From Tepidibacter mesophilus (GTDB lineage Bacteria; Bacillota; Clostridia; Peptostreptococcales; Peptostreptococcaceae), in NCBI RefSeq assembly GCF_002724055.1, contig NZ_BDQY01000002.1, positions 124,001 through 188,000 on the forward strand: a stretch of DNA of 64,000 nucleotides, read 5' to 3'. Positions 1 to 7,666 of the stretch are shown in pieces. Made by a program: the position numbers and the translations under genes. The notes under the pieces were generated by a model. It was not told the origin of the DNA. It did no database searches and saw only the letters and a program-made list of their open reading frames with translations. Numbering within the stretch: the first letter of the stretch is position 1; each line of letters opens with the position of its first letter.

Positions 1-96
1 GTGAATATATATTATAATTATACTATATATTTAATATATAGTGTTAATGAGTTGTAAAAATTGAATACAAATAAATATGTAAAAGGATGATATATT

Positions 97-435
97 ATGA
101 AAAAATTTAAATATGCTTTATCATTTTTTAAAAGAATAGGACTCTTATCTGATTTTTTAAAGGATAGGTGTGTATCTAAATTTAAAAAACTAAAGGTTTT
201 TATATTCTTGGTATTTGGTTTTATATATTTCATATCTCCATTAGATTTAATTCCAGAGGTTGTACTAGGACTTGGTATTATTGATGATGGGGTTGTAATC
301 CTTTACTTACTTACAGAAATAAATAAAGAATTAGACAAGTATGAAGCTAATTCAAAGAATATTAAGCATAGATATGATAGTGAATATGGTAATGTTATAG
401 ATAATATAGAGTACGATATAGAAGATAAAAGCTAA
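97..435 (+). CDS. YkvA-like DUF1232 membrane protein
   Basis: Small protein of 112 residues. A hydrophobic segment at about residues 35-66 contains the pattern ISPLDLIPE followed by GIIDDGVV, which is the hallmark of the DUF1232/YkvA family. The family has no firmly assigned biochemical role. The N-terminus is rich in Lys, Phe and Arg, and the C-terminus (about 75-112) is charged and hydrophilic, so the protein probably sits on the cytoplasmic face with one or two membrane passes. The ATG has AAAAGGATGAT just upstream. The gene is monocistronic: its stop codon lies inside a terminator hairpin. The family call is firm; the function is unknown. Confidence 0.8.
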   Translation: MKKFKYALSFFKRIGLLSDFLKDRCVSKFKKLKVFIFLVFGFIYFISPLDLIPEVVLGLGIIDDGVVILYLLTEINKELDKYEANSKNIKHRYDSEYGNVIDNIEYDIEDKS

Positions 436-460
436 GGTATATTCCTGGGCTTTTATTTTT
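427..460 (+). terminator. Rho-independent terminator overlapping a stop codon
   Basis: AAAAGC pairs with GCTTTT, with an inner AGG/CCT pairing, followed by a T-rich run. The left arm includes the last codons of the DUF1232 gene. Confidence 0.65.
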
Positions 461-615
461 TTATAAATAAAATGACATGATGTAAATTTATATCATATGC
501 AATTAAAAATAGATGGTAACAAAGAATGGTATCTTAAAGTTATGGATAAAATTAATAAGTAAATAAAATCACTTAAAAAAATATACGAATATTAAAAAGT
601 ATAAAACTAAAAATA

Positions 616-644
616 TTCACATAATATTGGAAGTATGATATAAT
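616..644 (+). promoter_or_regulatory. Sigma-A promoter for hpt
   Basis: TTCACA, 17-nt spacer, TATAAT, with a TGA extended -10 immediately before the hexamer. It lies about 30 nt upstream of the hpt start and fits a housekeeping promoter. Confidence 0.6.
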
Positions 645-675
645 TTGATAGAATAAACAAACGGGAGTGATTAAA

Positions 676-1203
676 GTGTATAAAATTACGGACGTTCTTA
701 TAAGTGAGGAAGAAATATCGAAAAAGGTTTATGAACTTGCTAAAACTATAGAAAATGAATATAAAGGCGAGGAAGTTACATTTGTTGGAATATTAAAAGG
801 TGCTTGTGTATTTATATCTGATATTATAAGAAAAATAGATTTAGATATAGAATTGGACTTTATGGCTGTGTCCAGTTATGGAATGTCTACTGAAAGTTCA
901 GGTGTTGTAAGAATATTAAAAGATTTAGACAGTGATATAGAAGGTAAAAATGTAATTATAGTTGAAGATATAATAGATACTGGACTTACTCTTAGCTACT
1001 TGCGTGAGAATTTAATGGCTAGAAATCCGAAATCATTAAAAATATGTACTTTACTTGATAAACCTGAAAGAAGAAAATGTGACATACCAGTTGATTATGC
1101 AGGATTTAAAATACCAGATAAGTTCATAGTTGGATATGGAATAGATTGTGGAGAGAAGTTTAGAAATGTACCTTATATAGGTATTGTTGAAAAAGAAGAT
1201 TAA
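676..1203 (+). CDS. hpt: Hypoxanthine(-guanine) phosphoribosyltransferase
   Basis: Purine salvage enzyme that transfers phosphoribosyl from PRPP to hypoxanthine or guanine in the cytoplasm. The PRPP-binding loop is visible as VIIVEDIIDTGLTL around residues 92-105, and the substrate hood motif KPERRK lies near residue 135. An upstream in-frame GTG at 667 directly abuts the GGGAG Shine-Dalgarno at 663-667, so the GTG at 676, about 8 nt further on, is the better start. This gives 175 residues, normal for the family. The gene is flanked by its own promoter and terminator, so it is probably monocistronic. Confidence 0.93.
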   Translation: MYKITDVLISEEEISKKVYELAKTIENEYKGEEVTFVGILKGACVFISDIIRKIDLDIELDFMAVSSYGMSTESSGVVRILKDLDSDIEGKNVIIVEDIIDTGLTLSYLRENLMARNPKSLKICTLLDKPERRKCDIPVDYAGFKIPDKFIVGYGIDCGEKFRNVPYIGIVEKED

Positions 1204-1236
1204 AAAATACATGAATTAATATTCATGTATTTTTTT
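1202..1236 (+). terminator. Terminator after hpt
   Basis: Stem AAAATACATGAAT / ATTCATGTATTTT with a TAAT loop and a T7 tail, beginning at the hpt stop codon. Confidence 0.85.
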
Positions 1237-1359
1237 ATAGTTTTTTTCTATAACAAAAATTTGAATATTGATAAATTTTATATTTACTGGTTTTTATAAC
1301 AAAATAAGGTACTATATACTAAGAAAAACGTTTATAAAACTTATTTTGGAGGAGATAAT

Positions 1360-2652
1360 ATGGCAGATTATACAAAAATGTGGGAAGAATTAGATATTGA
1401 TATAGAAAAACACGATGGACTTTGCGAAGTTCTTCCGATGTTTTATGAAGATATATATCTTTCTCAAGACAAGAGACCGGAAAATATGAATTATTATAAT
1501 TTTGTAATATCTGAAGTTCATGGGCTTAGAATAAAAGAACTTCAAGATTCAAAAAAGGAAGATAAAAAAGTTGTAGGATCTTTTTGTGTATTTGTGCCAG
1601 ATGAAATAACATTAGCTTTAGATTGTGTACCTGTAGGAATATGTTCTGGATCTCAATTTTGGGTTCCTGATGGTGAAAAAGTAATGCCAAGAAATACATG
1701 TCCTCTTATTAAAGCTTCAATTGGCGCTAAGTTGAGTAGAACATGTCCGTATTTTCAATCGTGTGATATGGTAGTTGGAGAAACTACATGTGATGGAAAA
1801 AAGAAGGCATGGGAAATACTTGGTGATTATATGGATGTACATGTTATGGACTTGCCACAGATGAAAAGAGAAAAAGATAAACTTCATTGGATAGATGAGA
1901 TGAATATATATAAGGATGTTTTAGAAGCAAAGACGGGAAATAAACTTAATTTTGAAAATTTAAAAGAAAAAATAGAACTTGTAAATAAAAAAAGAGAAGT
2001 TTTAAAAAGGCTATATAATTTTAGAAAATGTAATCCAGTTCCTATAAGTGGAAAAGATGCTCTTTTAGTATCTCAAATTGCTTTTTATGATGATATAGAC
2101 AGATTTATAGAACAGACGAATAATTTATGTGATGAGTTAGAAGATAGAGTGAAAAAGAATGAAGGTGTATTCGAAAAGGATACTCCAAGAATTATGATTA
2201 CAGGAACGCCTATGTCTATTCCTAATTGGAAGATACATCACATAGTAGAGACAAGTGATGCAGTGGTCGTTTGTGAAGAAACTTGTACTGGGACTAGATA
2301 TTTTGAAAATCAAGTTATTGAAAATGCAGAAAATATGGATGAACAATTCGAAAATTTAGCTAGTAGATACCTTGGCATAAACTGTGCATGCTTTACACCT
2401 AATGAAGGAAGAATAGAGGATATATTAAAATATGTTGATGAATATAAAGTAGATGCGGTTATATATAATTCACTACAATTTTGTTCTACGTATGCAATTG
2501 AATATAAAAGTGTAGAAAAGGCATTAAAAGCAAAAGGAATACCTGTTATAATGATAGAAAGTGATTATAGTGAGGAAGATACAGGTCAGATAAAAACAAG
2601 AGTTGAAGCTTTGGTTGAAATGGTTAAAGAAAAGAAAGGTGTTATAGCTTGA
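1360..2652 (+). CDS. 2-hydroxyacyl-CoA dehydratase-type double-cubane protein
   Basis: Protein of 430 residues in the HgdB/BcrC-like dehydratase superfamily, closest in layout to the YjiM/double-cubane cluster protein branch. It is very Cys-rich; positions include 76, 89, 95, 114, 129, 135, 144, 224, 305, 309, 342, 344 and 375. The block CDMVVGETTCDGKKK at 135-149 is characteristic. Family knowledge: these proteins carry iron-sulfur clusters and receive low-potential electrons from an ATP-hydrolysing activase. The activase is encoded two genes downstream. Only one dehydratase-type subunit is present, with no CoA-transferase or acyl-CoA dehydrogenase nearby. That argues against a classical amino-acid fermentation dehydratase and for a double-cubane reductase. 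The substrate cannot be read from sequence. Strong GGAGGAG site before the ATG. Confidence 0.85.
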   Translation: MADYTKMWEELDIDIEKHDGLCEVLPMFYEDIYLSQDKRPENMNYYNFVISEVHGLRIKELQDSKKEDKKVVGSFCVFVPDEITLALDCVPVGICSGSQFWVPDGEKVMPRNTCPLIKASIGAKLSRTCPYFQSCDMVVGETTCDGKKKAWEILGDYMDVHVMDLPQMKREKDKLHWIDEMNIYKDVLEAKTGNKLNFENLKEKIELVNKKREVLKRLYNFRKCNPVPISGKDALLVSQIAFYDDIDRFIEQTNNLCDELEDRVKKNEGVFEKDTPRIMITGTPMSIPNWKIHHIVETSDAVVVCEETCTGTRYFENQVIENAENMDEQFENLASRYLGINCACFTPNEGRIEDILKYVDEYKVDAVIYNSLQFCSTYAIEYKSVEKALKAKGIPVIMIESDYSEEDTGQIKTRVEALVEMVKEKKGVIA

Positions 2653-2900
2653 TAAAGTATTATATTTTATTTGATTCTTATAATGATGGATTTTGTTTTG
2701 AAAAAGTATTAAAGAAAGATAAAATAAAATATACAATAGTACCAACACCTAGAATTATAAGCAAATGCTGTGGAATGTCTATAATGTTAAAAGAAGAAGT
2801 ATTATCGTGTGTACATAATTTGGTGCATAAAAATAAACTAAAGAATGAAGGTTTGTACAGGGTAGATAAAGAAATAAATATGTGTGAAAAATTATGGTGA
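2649..2900 (+). CDS. DUF3343 family small protein
   Basis: Protein of 83 residues with the pattern of DUF3343 (putative Se/S carrier-like): an N-terminal beta-strand (YYILFDSYNDGF), PTPRIISKCCGMS at about 35-47 with a Cys pair, and a C-terminal Cys. The TTG start overlaps the TGA of the upstream gene (TTGA), and AAGAAAGGTG precedes it, indicating translational coupling. Members of this family recur next to dehydratase/activase pairs. A role in sulfur or cluster handling is plausible but is inference from context only. Confidence 0.7.
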   Translation: MIKYYILFDSYNDGFCFEKVLKKDKIKYTIVPTPRIISKCCGMSIMLKEEVLSCVHNLVHKNKLKNEGLYRVDKEINMCEKLW

Positions 2901-2918
2901 TTTAAGGAGTGCGTTAGA

Positions 2919-3674
2919 TTGTATACTATAGGAATAGATATTGGCTCAGTTGCAACTAAAATAGTACTTATGAAAGATAAAGAGATTGTTGAATATAGAG
3001 TACATCCAAGTGGATGGAGTCCTAAGGAAACTTGTGAAAGTTTAGTTGATGATATGCTACATAATAATAATTTGAATAGAAAAGGTATAAAAAGTATTGT
3101 AGCAACGGGTTATGGAAGGGTTGCACTAGATTTTGTTGATAAGAAAATAACTGAAATTACATGTCACGCTAAGGGTGCTAAATTTTTGAATGAAAAAACT
3201 AGTGCAATAATAGATATAGGAGGACAAGACAGTAAGGCTATTGAATTAGATGATGAAGGAAGGGTTTTGAATTTCATAATGAACGATAAGTGTGCAGCAG
3301 GGACTGGGAGATTTTTAGAGGTTATATGTAATGCCATGGATATAGACATAAAGGAGTTATCTGATATGGCTTATAATGGGATTCCTGTAAAAATAAATAG
3401 TATGTGTACTGTATTTGCTGAATCTGAAATTATAAGCTTAAAATCTAAGGGATCTAAAAAAGAAGATATAGCAGCTGGACTTGTTAACTCTATAGTAGAT
3501 AAAGTAAGTTCTCTTACATCTAAAATCAATTTAAATGAAGAAGTGTTTTTTTCGGGGGGATTATGTACGAATGAATACTTAAAAGATGCGCTTCAAAGTA
3601 GATTAAACAAAAAAATAAATACTGATAATCGTGCTCAATTTACAGGTGCAATTGGAGCTGCTCTTTTAGGATAA
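2919..3674 (+). CDS. ATP-dependent activase of the dehydratase (HgdC/YjiL-like)
   Basis: Protein of 251 residues of the ASKHA ATPase fold (BadF/BadG/HgdC family). Phosphate-binding motifs are visible: GIDIGSVATK at 5-14 and IDIGGQDSKAI at about 98-108. Cys125 (NDKCAAGTG) and Cys163 (NSMCTVFAESE) match the two cysteines that in HgdC homodimers hold one [4Fe-4S] cluster between subunits. The role is to couple ATP hydrolysis to delivery of low-potential electrons to the double-cubane partner. The start is TTG with TAAGGAG upstream. It is the last gene of the three-gene operon and is followed by a terminator. Confidence 0.88.
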   Translation: MYTIGIDIGSVATKIVLMKDKEIVEYRVHPSGWSPKETCESLVDDMLHNNNLNRKGIKSIVATGYGRVALDFVDKKITEITCHAKGAKFLNEKTSAIIDIGGQDSKAIELDDEGRVLNFIMNDKCAAGTGRFLEVICNAMDIDIKELSDMAYNGIPVKINSMCTVFAESEIISLKSKGSKKEDIAAGLVNSIVDKVSSLTSKINLNEEVFFSGGLCTNEYLKDALQSRLNKKINTDNRAQFTGAIGAALLG

Positions 3675-3686
3675 TAGTGAATATAT

Positions 3687-3726
3687 AAAATAAGGATAAG
3701 ATTTAATCTTGTCCTTATTTTGTTTT
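3687..3726 (+). terminator. Terminator of the double-cubane operon
   Basis: AAAATAAGGA...TCCTTATTTT with inner AAGATT/AATCTT pairing, followed by GTTTTT. Confidence 0.85.
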
Positions 3727-3779
3727 TCGGGTATTATTTTAAAGTATAAAGTGATGAGTTAATTGAGGAGGAATTTTGA

Positions 3780-5009
3780 TTGATAGATAAAAAAGTAGTA
3801 GTGATTGGTGGAGGAGCAGCCGGAATGCTTGCAGCAGCTATTGCTGGTAGTAGAGGTCTAGATGTTACTTTAATAGAAAAAAATAGTGTTATGGGAAAGA
3901 AGCTTTTAATAACGGGAAAAGGAAGATGTAATATAACTAATGACTGTGATGTTGAAGAGTTAATTGAGAATGTTCCTGTAAATGGAAAATTCTTATATAG
4001 TGCGTTTTATACATTTACTAATATGGATGTTATAGAATTATTTAATAAATTAGGTGTTAAAACAAAGGTTGAAAGAGGAAATAGGGTGTTTCCTGTTTCA
4101 GATAGATCTTATGATGTAGTTGAAGCTCTTAAAAAGTATATGAAGCAAAATAATGTAAAGATTTTAAAAGGAGAAGTTGATAAAGTAGAATCAGAGGATG
4201 GATGTATAAAAAATATAGTATTGAAAGATGGAAAATGTATAATGTGTGATAGTGTAATTGTTGCAACTGGAGGAGCATCTTATCCTCAAACAGGATCAAC
4301 TGGAGATGGATATAAATTTGCAAGACAAAATGGGCATAATATAACTAAAATAAAGCCATCTTTAGTTCCTCTTGAAACTAAGGAAAAATGGGTGAAAAAC
4401 TTACAAGGGCTAACTCTTAGAAATATATCTATAAAAGTTTTTAATAAAAATAATAAAAAGGTATATGATGACTTTGGAGAACTTAATTTTAATAGTTATG
4501 GAATATCAGGCCCTGTTGTATTGTCTGCGAGCTGTTATATAAAAGATATAGATAAGAATGATTACAGAGTAATAATAGATTTAAAACCAGCTTTATCTGA
4601 TGAAAAGCTCGATAATAGAATACAAAGAGATTTTGATAAGTATTCTACCAAAAATTTTGAAGAAGCGTTAAAGGATTTACTTCCTCAAAAGATGATACCT
4701 ACGATAATAGAATTGACACAGATAAATCCTGAAAAGATAGTAAATCAAATATCAAAAGAAGAGAGAAAAAAATTAATTTATATTTTAAAAAATATGACTT
4801 TGAATATAAAAAATTATAGACCTATAAAAGATGCTATAGTTACATCAGGAGGAGTAAAAATAAATGAGATTAATCCAAGTACTATGGAGTCTAAATTAGT
4901 TAAAGGATTGTACTTTGTAGGTGAAGTTATTGATACGGACGCGTATACGGGAGGATTTAATCTTCAAATAGCTTTTTCTACAGGATATCTTGCTGGTATT
5001 AATTGTTAA
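3780..5009 (+). CDS. NAD(P)/FAD-dependent oxidoreductase, HI0933/BaiN-like
   Basis: Flavoprotein of 409 residues. The N-terminal dinucleotide-binding motif is VVVIGGGAAGMLAAA (GxGxxG at 10-15). GKKLLITGKGRCNITN at about 41-56 is the signature of the HI0933/YhiN family. The C-terminal motif YFVGEVIDTDAYTGGFNLQ closes the FAD site. The substrate is unknown for most members; a few act as bile-acid dehydrogenation or reduction enzymes (BaiN). The start is TTG at 3780 after a strong GAGGAGG site. No terminator is visible between it and cinA, so the two may be co-transcribed. Confidence 0.85.
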   Translation: MIDKKVVVIGGGAAGMLAAAIAGSRGLDVTLIEKNSVMGKKLLITGKGRCNITNDCDVEELIENVPVNGKFLYSAFYTFTNMDVIELFNKLGVKTKVERGNRVFPVSDRSYDVVEALKKYMKQNNVKILKGEVDKVESEDGCIKNIVLKDGKCIMCDSVIVATGGASYPQTGSTGDGYKFARQNGHNITKIKPSLVPLETKEKWVKNLQGLTLRNISIKVFNKNNKKVYDDFGELNFNSYGISGPVVLSASCYIKDIDKNDYRVIIDLKPALSDEKLDNRIQRDFDKYSTKNFEEALKDLLPQKMIPTIIELTQINPEKIVNQISKEERKKLIYILKNMTLNIKNYRPIKDAIVTSGGVKINEINPSTMESKLVKGLYFVGEVIDTDAYTGGFNLQIAFSTGYLAGINC

Positions 5010-5079
5010 AACAACATATACTAAAGAAAAAAATGTAACCATATAATATTAATATATGGATAAGCAAAGGGGTGATTAT

Positions 5080-6315
5080 ATGAAAGCAGAGATATTATGT
5101 GTTGGAACGGAAATACTTCTAGGGGATATAGTTAATACTAATGCACAGTTTTTAGCTAAAGAACTGGCTGATTTAGGTATTTCTGTTTATTATCAAACTG
5201 TCGTAGGAGACAACCCAGATAGATTAAAAGAGGCTCTTAAAATAGCTTTTTCAAGAGCGAATTTGGTTATTACAACTGGTGGATTGGGACCTACTAAGGA
5301 TGATTTAACAAAAGAAGTGTGTGCTGAATTTTTTAATAAAAAGCTTGAATTAAACAAAGAGTGCAGTGATTATATAAAAGAGTATTTTAAATCTCAAAAT
5401 AAGGATATGGCTAAATCAAATGAGAAACAGGCTTGTTTTCCTAAAGATAGTATTATATTAAAAAATGATTGCGGAACAGCACCGGGATGTATAATTAAGG
5501 AGGATGAAAAAATAGTTATATTGCTTCCAGGTCCTCCAAGAGAGATGACACATATGTTTAAGGACTATGCAAAGCCGTATCTTCAAAAGTATCAAAAGAA
5601 TATTTTAAAATCTAAAACTTTAAGAATATGTGGTATGGGAGAAAGCTCTGTAGAGGAAAAAATACAGGATTTAATTGAAGCTCAGACTAACCCAACAATA
5701 GCGCCTTATGCAAAAAACTCAGAGGTAACTCTTAGAATAACAGCTAGGGCTTCATCTGAAAAAGAAGCTAAAGACTTAATTGAGCCATTAAAAAATGAAA
5801 TTTATTCAAGGTTATCTCCATTTGTTTATGGAGAAGATGATACTTGCCTTGAGTTTGAAGTTGCCAAGATGATTATAAATAAAAACCTAACAATAGCTAC
5901 TGCTGAATCTTGTACAGGAGGACTTATAGCATCAAAGCTTATAAGCTATCCTGGAATATCGTCTGTATTTAATGAGGGAATGGTTACTTACACAAATGAG
6001 TCGAAGATGAAAAGACTTGGAGTTAAAGAGAAAACACTTGAAAAATATGGAGCCGTAAGCGAACAAACTGCGGCTGAAATGGCTGTTGGAGTAGCTAAAA
6101 ACACAGGGTCTAATATAGGGATTTCTGTAACAGGAATAGCAGGACCAAGTGGTTCAACTGAGCAAAAACCTGTTGGACTTGTATATATAGGACTTTTCAT
6201 AAATGGAGTTGTAAAAGTTAAACAATTGAATTTAAAAGGAGATAGAAATAGAATACGAAATATAACTTCCATTACCGCTTTAAATTTCTTAAGATTAGAG
6301 TGTTTAAATATATAA
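5080..6315 (+). CDS. cinA: CinA-type protein (putative NMN amidohydrolase)
   Basis: Protein of 411 residues with an N-terminal MoaB/MogA-like domain (MKAEILCVGTEILLGDIVNTN start, TTGGLGPTKDDLT at about 72-84, LLPGPPREM at about 148-156) and a C-terminal CinA domain (TAESCTGGLIASKL, TGIAGPSGSTEQKPVG). The C-terminal domain in characterised members deamidates NMN in pyridine nucleotide recycling. The alternative ATG at 5056 is rejected because AAAGGGGTGAT lies between it and the ATG at 5080. Confidence 0.93.
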   Translation: MKAEILCVGTEILLGDIVNTNAQFLAKELADLGISVYYQTVVGDNPDRLKEALKIAFSRANLVITTGGLGPTKDDLTKEVCAEFFNKKLELNKECSDYIKEYFKSQNKDMAKSNEKQACFPKDSIILKNDCGTAPGCIIKEDEKIVILLPGPPREMTHMFKDYAKPYLQKYQKNILKSKTLRICGMGESSVEEKIQDLIEAQTNPTIAPYAKNSEVTLRITARASSEKEAKDLIEPLKNEIYSRLSPFVYGEDDTCLEFEVAKMIINKNLTIATAESCTGGLIASKLISYPGISSVFNEGMVTYTNESKMKRLGVKEKTLEKYGAVSEQTAAEMAVGVAKNTGSNIGISVTGIAGPSGSTEQKPVGLVYIGLFINGVVKVKQLNLKGDRNRIRNITSITALNFLRLECLNI

Positions 6316-6362
6316 AATTGTATTCACCATAAAAAACATGTTTTTACAAAAAATACTATACA

Positions 6363-6391
6363 TGAAATTTAAAATTCTTCACAAAATACTA
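6363..6391 (+). promoter_or_regulatory. Possible sigma-G/sigma-F type promoter for SASP
   Basis: TGAAAT, 16-nt gap, AATACTA. This resembles the forespore consensus (TGAATA-like -35, CATACTA-like -10) and stands 37 nt upstream of the SASP gene. Read by eye; moderate to low confidence. Confidence 0.35.
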
Positions 6392-6428
6392 ACAAGCAAC
6401 AAATAAAAAATAAAGTGAGGGATTTAAT

Positions 6429-6650
6429 ATGGCTAACAACAATAATAATAATAACAAAGCAGTTCCAGCAGCTAAGCAAGCATTAAATCAAATGAAACTT
6501 GAGACTGCTAATGAATTAGGATTATCTAATTATGAAAGTATGGATAAAGGAAACTTAACAGCTAGACAAAATGGTTATGTAGGTGGAACAATGACTAAAA
6601 AATTAGTTGAAATGGCTGAACAACAAATGAGTGGTGGACAAACTAAATAG
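6429..6650 (+). CDS. Alpha/beta-type small acid-soluble spore protein
   Basis: DNA-binding protein of 73 residues that coats the spore chromosome. The GPR protease recognition region is visible as KLETANELG at about 23-31, and the second conserved block GNLTARQNGYVGGTMTKKLV lies at about 41-60. The N-terminus carries a run of seven Asn encoded by AAC/AAT codons, a length-variable low-complexity tail. Strong RBS (AAGTGAGGGAT). Expected to be expressed in the forespore under sigma-G, whose gene lies at 51.8 kb. Confidence 0.95.
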   Translation: MANNNNNNNKAVPAAKQALNQMKLETANELGLSNYESMDKGNLTARQNGYVGGTMTKKLVEMAEQQMSGGQTK

Positions 6651-6663
6651 TTAGTAAAAAAAT

Positions 6664-6697
6664 AAAAGCGGAGAATTAATTCTTCGCTTTTATTTTT
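6664..6697. terminator. Bidirectional terminator between SASP and the Crp-like gene
   Basis: AAAAGCGGAGA / TCTTCGCTTTT hairpin flanked by A-rich sequence on the left and T-rich on the right. It can serve both convergent genes. Confidence 0.8.
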
Positions 6698-6698
6698 A

Positions 6699-7376
6699 TT
6701 ACAATATACAATCTTCTAGTCTATCTAAATCCTTTATAAGTATAGTGTTTTTATCAAATGCTATCAATTCTTCTTCTCTCATCTTTATAAGCTCTCTAGA
6801 TAAAGATGGTCTAGTTACAGCAAATTGTTCTGACATTTCTTGTCTTGAATAGGGGATCTTGATTAATAATTTTTTTTGCTTAGTATACTCATCTAAAAGA
6901 TAACTTGAAATTTTTTCTCTTATAGTCTGATAAGAAAGTGTTTTTACTTTTTTATTTAGCATAAGGATTTTGTTGGATAAAAGTGACATAAAGTTTTTTA
7001 GTATATCGGGGTTTATTGTACAGATTTTTAAGATATCTTCTTTTGATATAAACATAATATCTACAGAAGTTATTGGAAGTAAAGTTGCAGGGTATGTGTT
7101 TTTTTGAGAAAAAACTATTACTTCTCCAAAGATATTACCTGATGATAGAGTTGAAATTGTAAGGGTCTTACCAGATGGATAAATTTTTTGGATTTCTACA
7201 TTACCAGATATTACGATACCTATACTGTTTAAAGGATCTCCTTCTATAGCTATTAATTCATTTTTATTAAATGATTTTATTTTATAATTAATATTAGATA
7301 ATATATTATTTAAATCATTATCTGATACATTTTTGAACAACACACTTAGTTTTAAAGTACTTTGCAAATCTAGCAT
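6699..7376 (-). CDS. Crp/Fnr family transcriptional regulator
   Basis: Protein of 225 residues. It has an N-terminal cyclic-nucleotide-binding beta-roll (about 15-120, with LIAIEGDPLNSIGIVISGNVEI and GNIFGE), a dimerisation helix, and a C-terminal helix-turn-helix (SRQEMSEQFAVTRPSLSRELIKM, about 167-189). The N-terminus lacks an Fnr-type Cys cluster, so an oxygen-sensing iron-sulfur cluster is unlikely. The effector is unknown. On the reverse strand AAAGGAGAC precedes the ATG at 7376. It is divergent from the 57-residue gene and DUF1461 gene, which are candidate targets by position only. Confidence 0.88.
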   Translation of the reverse strand: MLDLQSTLKLSVLFKNVSDNDLNNILSNINYKIKSFNKNELIAIEGDPLNSIGIVISGNVEIQKIYPSGKTLTISTLSSGNIFGEVIVFSQKNTYPATLLPITSVDIMFISKEDILKICTINPDILKNFMSLLSNKILMLNKKVKTLSYQTIREKISSYLLDEYTKQKKLLIKIPYSRQEMSEQFAVTRPSLSRELIKMREEELIAFDKNTILIKDLDRLEDCIL

Positions 7377-7491
7377 AATAGTCTCCTTTTTTTATTAAAT
7401 AATAATATAACTAAACTTAAAAATCAATAGAGAATATTTTTATTCATTTTAGTAAATAATATAATTAAAATGATTTGAGGAGTGATTTATA

Positions 7492-7665
7492 ATGGAACAA
7501 AATGTGAATTTTGAAGCTATTAAGGAGCAATTTAAGAATGGCTCATTAGATGAACAGATAAGAATATATACAACTACATCTGGTCTTACAGTTGAACAGT
7601 TTAAAGAGTTACTTAAATACTTTCCTATACAACATCTAGATAAACTGGAAAAAGCAATGGCTTAA
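7492..7665 (+). CDS. Small hypothetical protein, 57 residues
   Basis: A short gene with a clear TGAGGAGTGAT site 5 nt before its ATG. The product starts MEQNVNFEAIKEQF and ends HLDKLEKAMA. It is hydrophilic, predicted helical, without Cys or membrane segments. The stop codon is 1 nt before the ATG of the DUF1461 gene, so the two are almost certainly co-transcribed and coupled. I do not recognise the family. Confidence 0.7.
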   Translation: MEQNVNFEAIKEQFKNGSLDEQIRIYTTTSGLTVEQFKELLKYFPIQHLDKLEKAMA

Positions 7666-7666
7666 A

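Noticed and set aside
497-562. A 21-codon ATG frame between the YkvA-like gene and hpt
   Set aside because: No ribosome-binding site and no family resemblance; it may be a remnant but cannot be supported as a gene.
5039-5059. CCATATA...TATATGG hairpin before cinA
   Set aside because: Weak A-T stem without a T-run; not convincing as terminator, and it lies just ahead of the cinA RBS.
6435-6458. AAC/AAT tandem triplets as a microsatellite or CRISPR-like repeat
   Set aside because: It is simply the Asn run of the SASP N-terminus.
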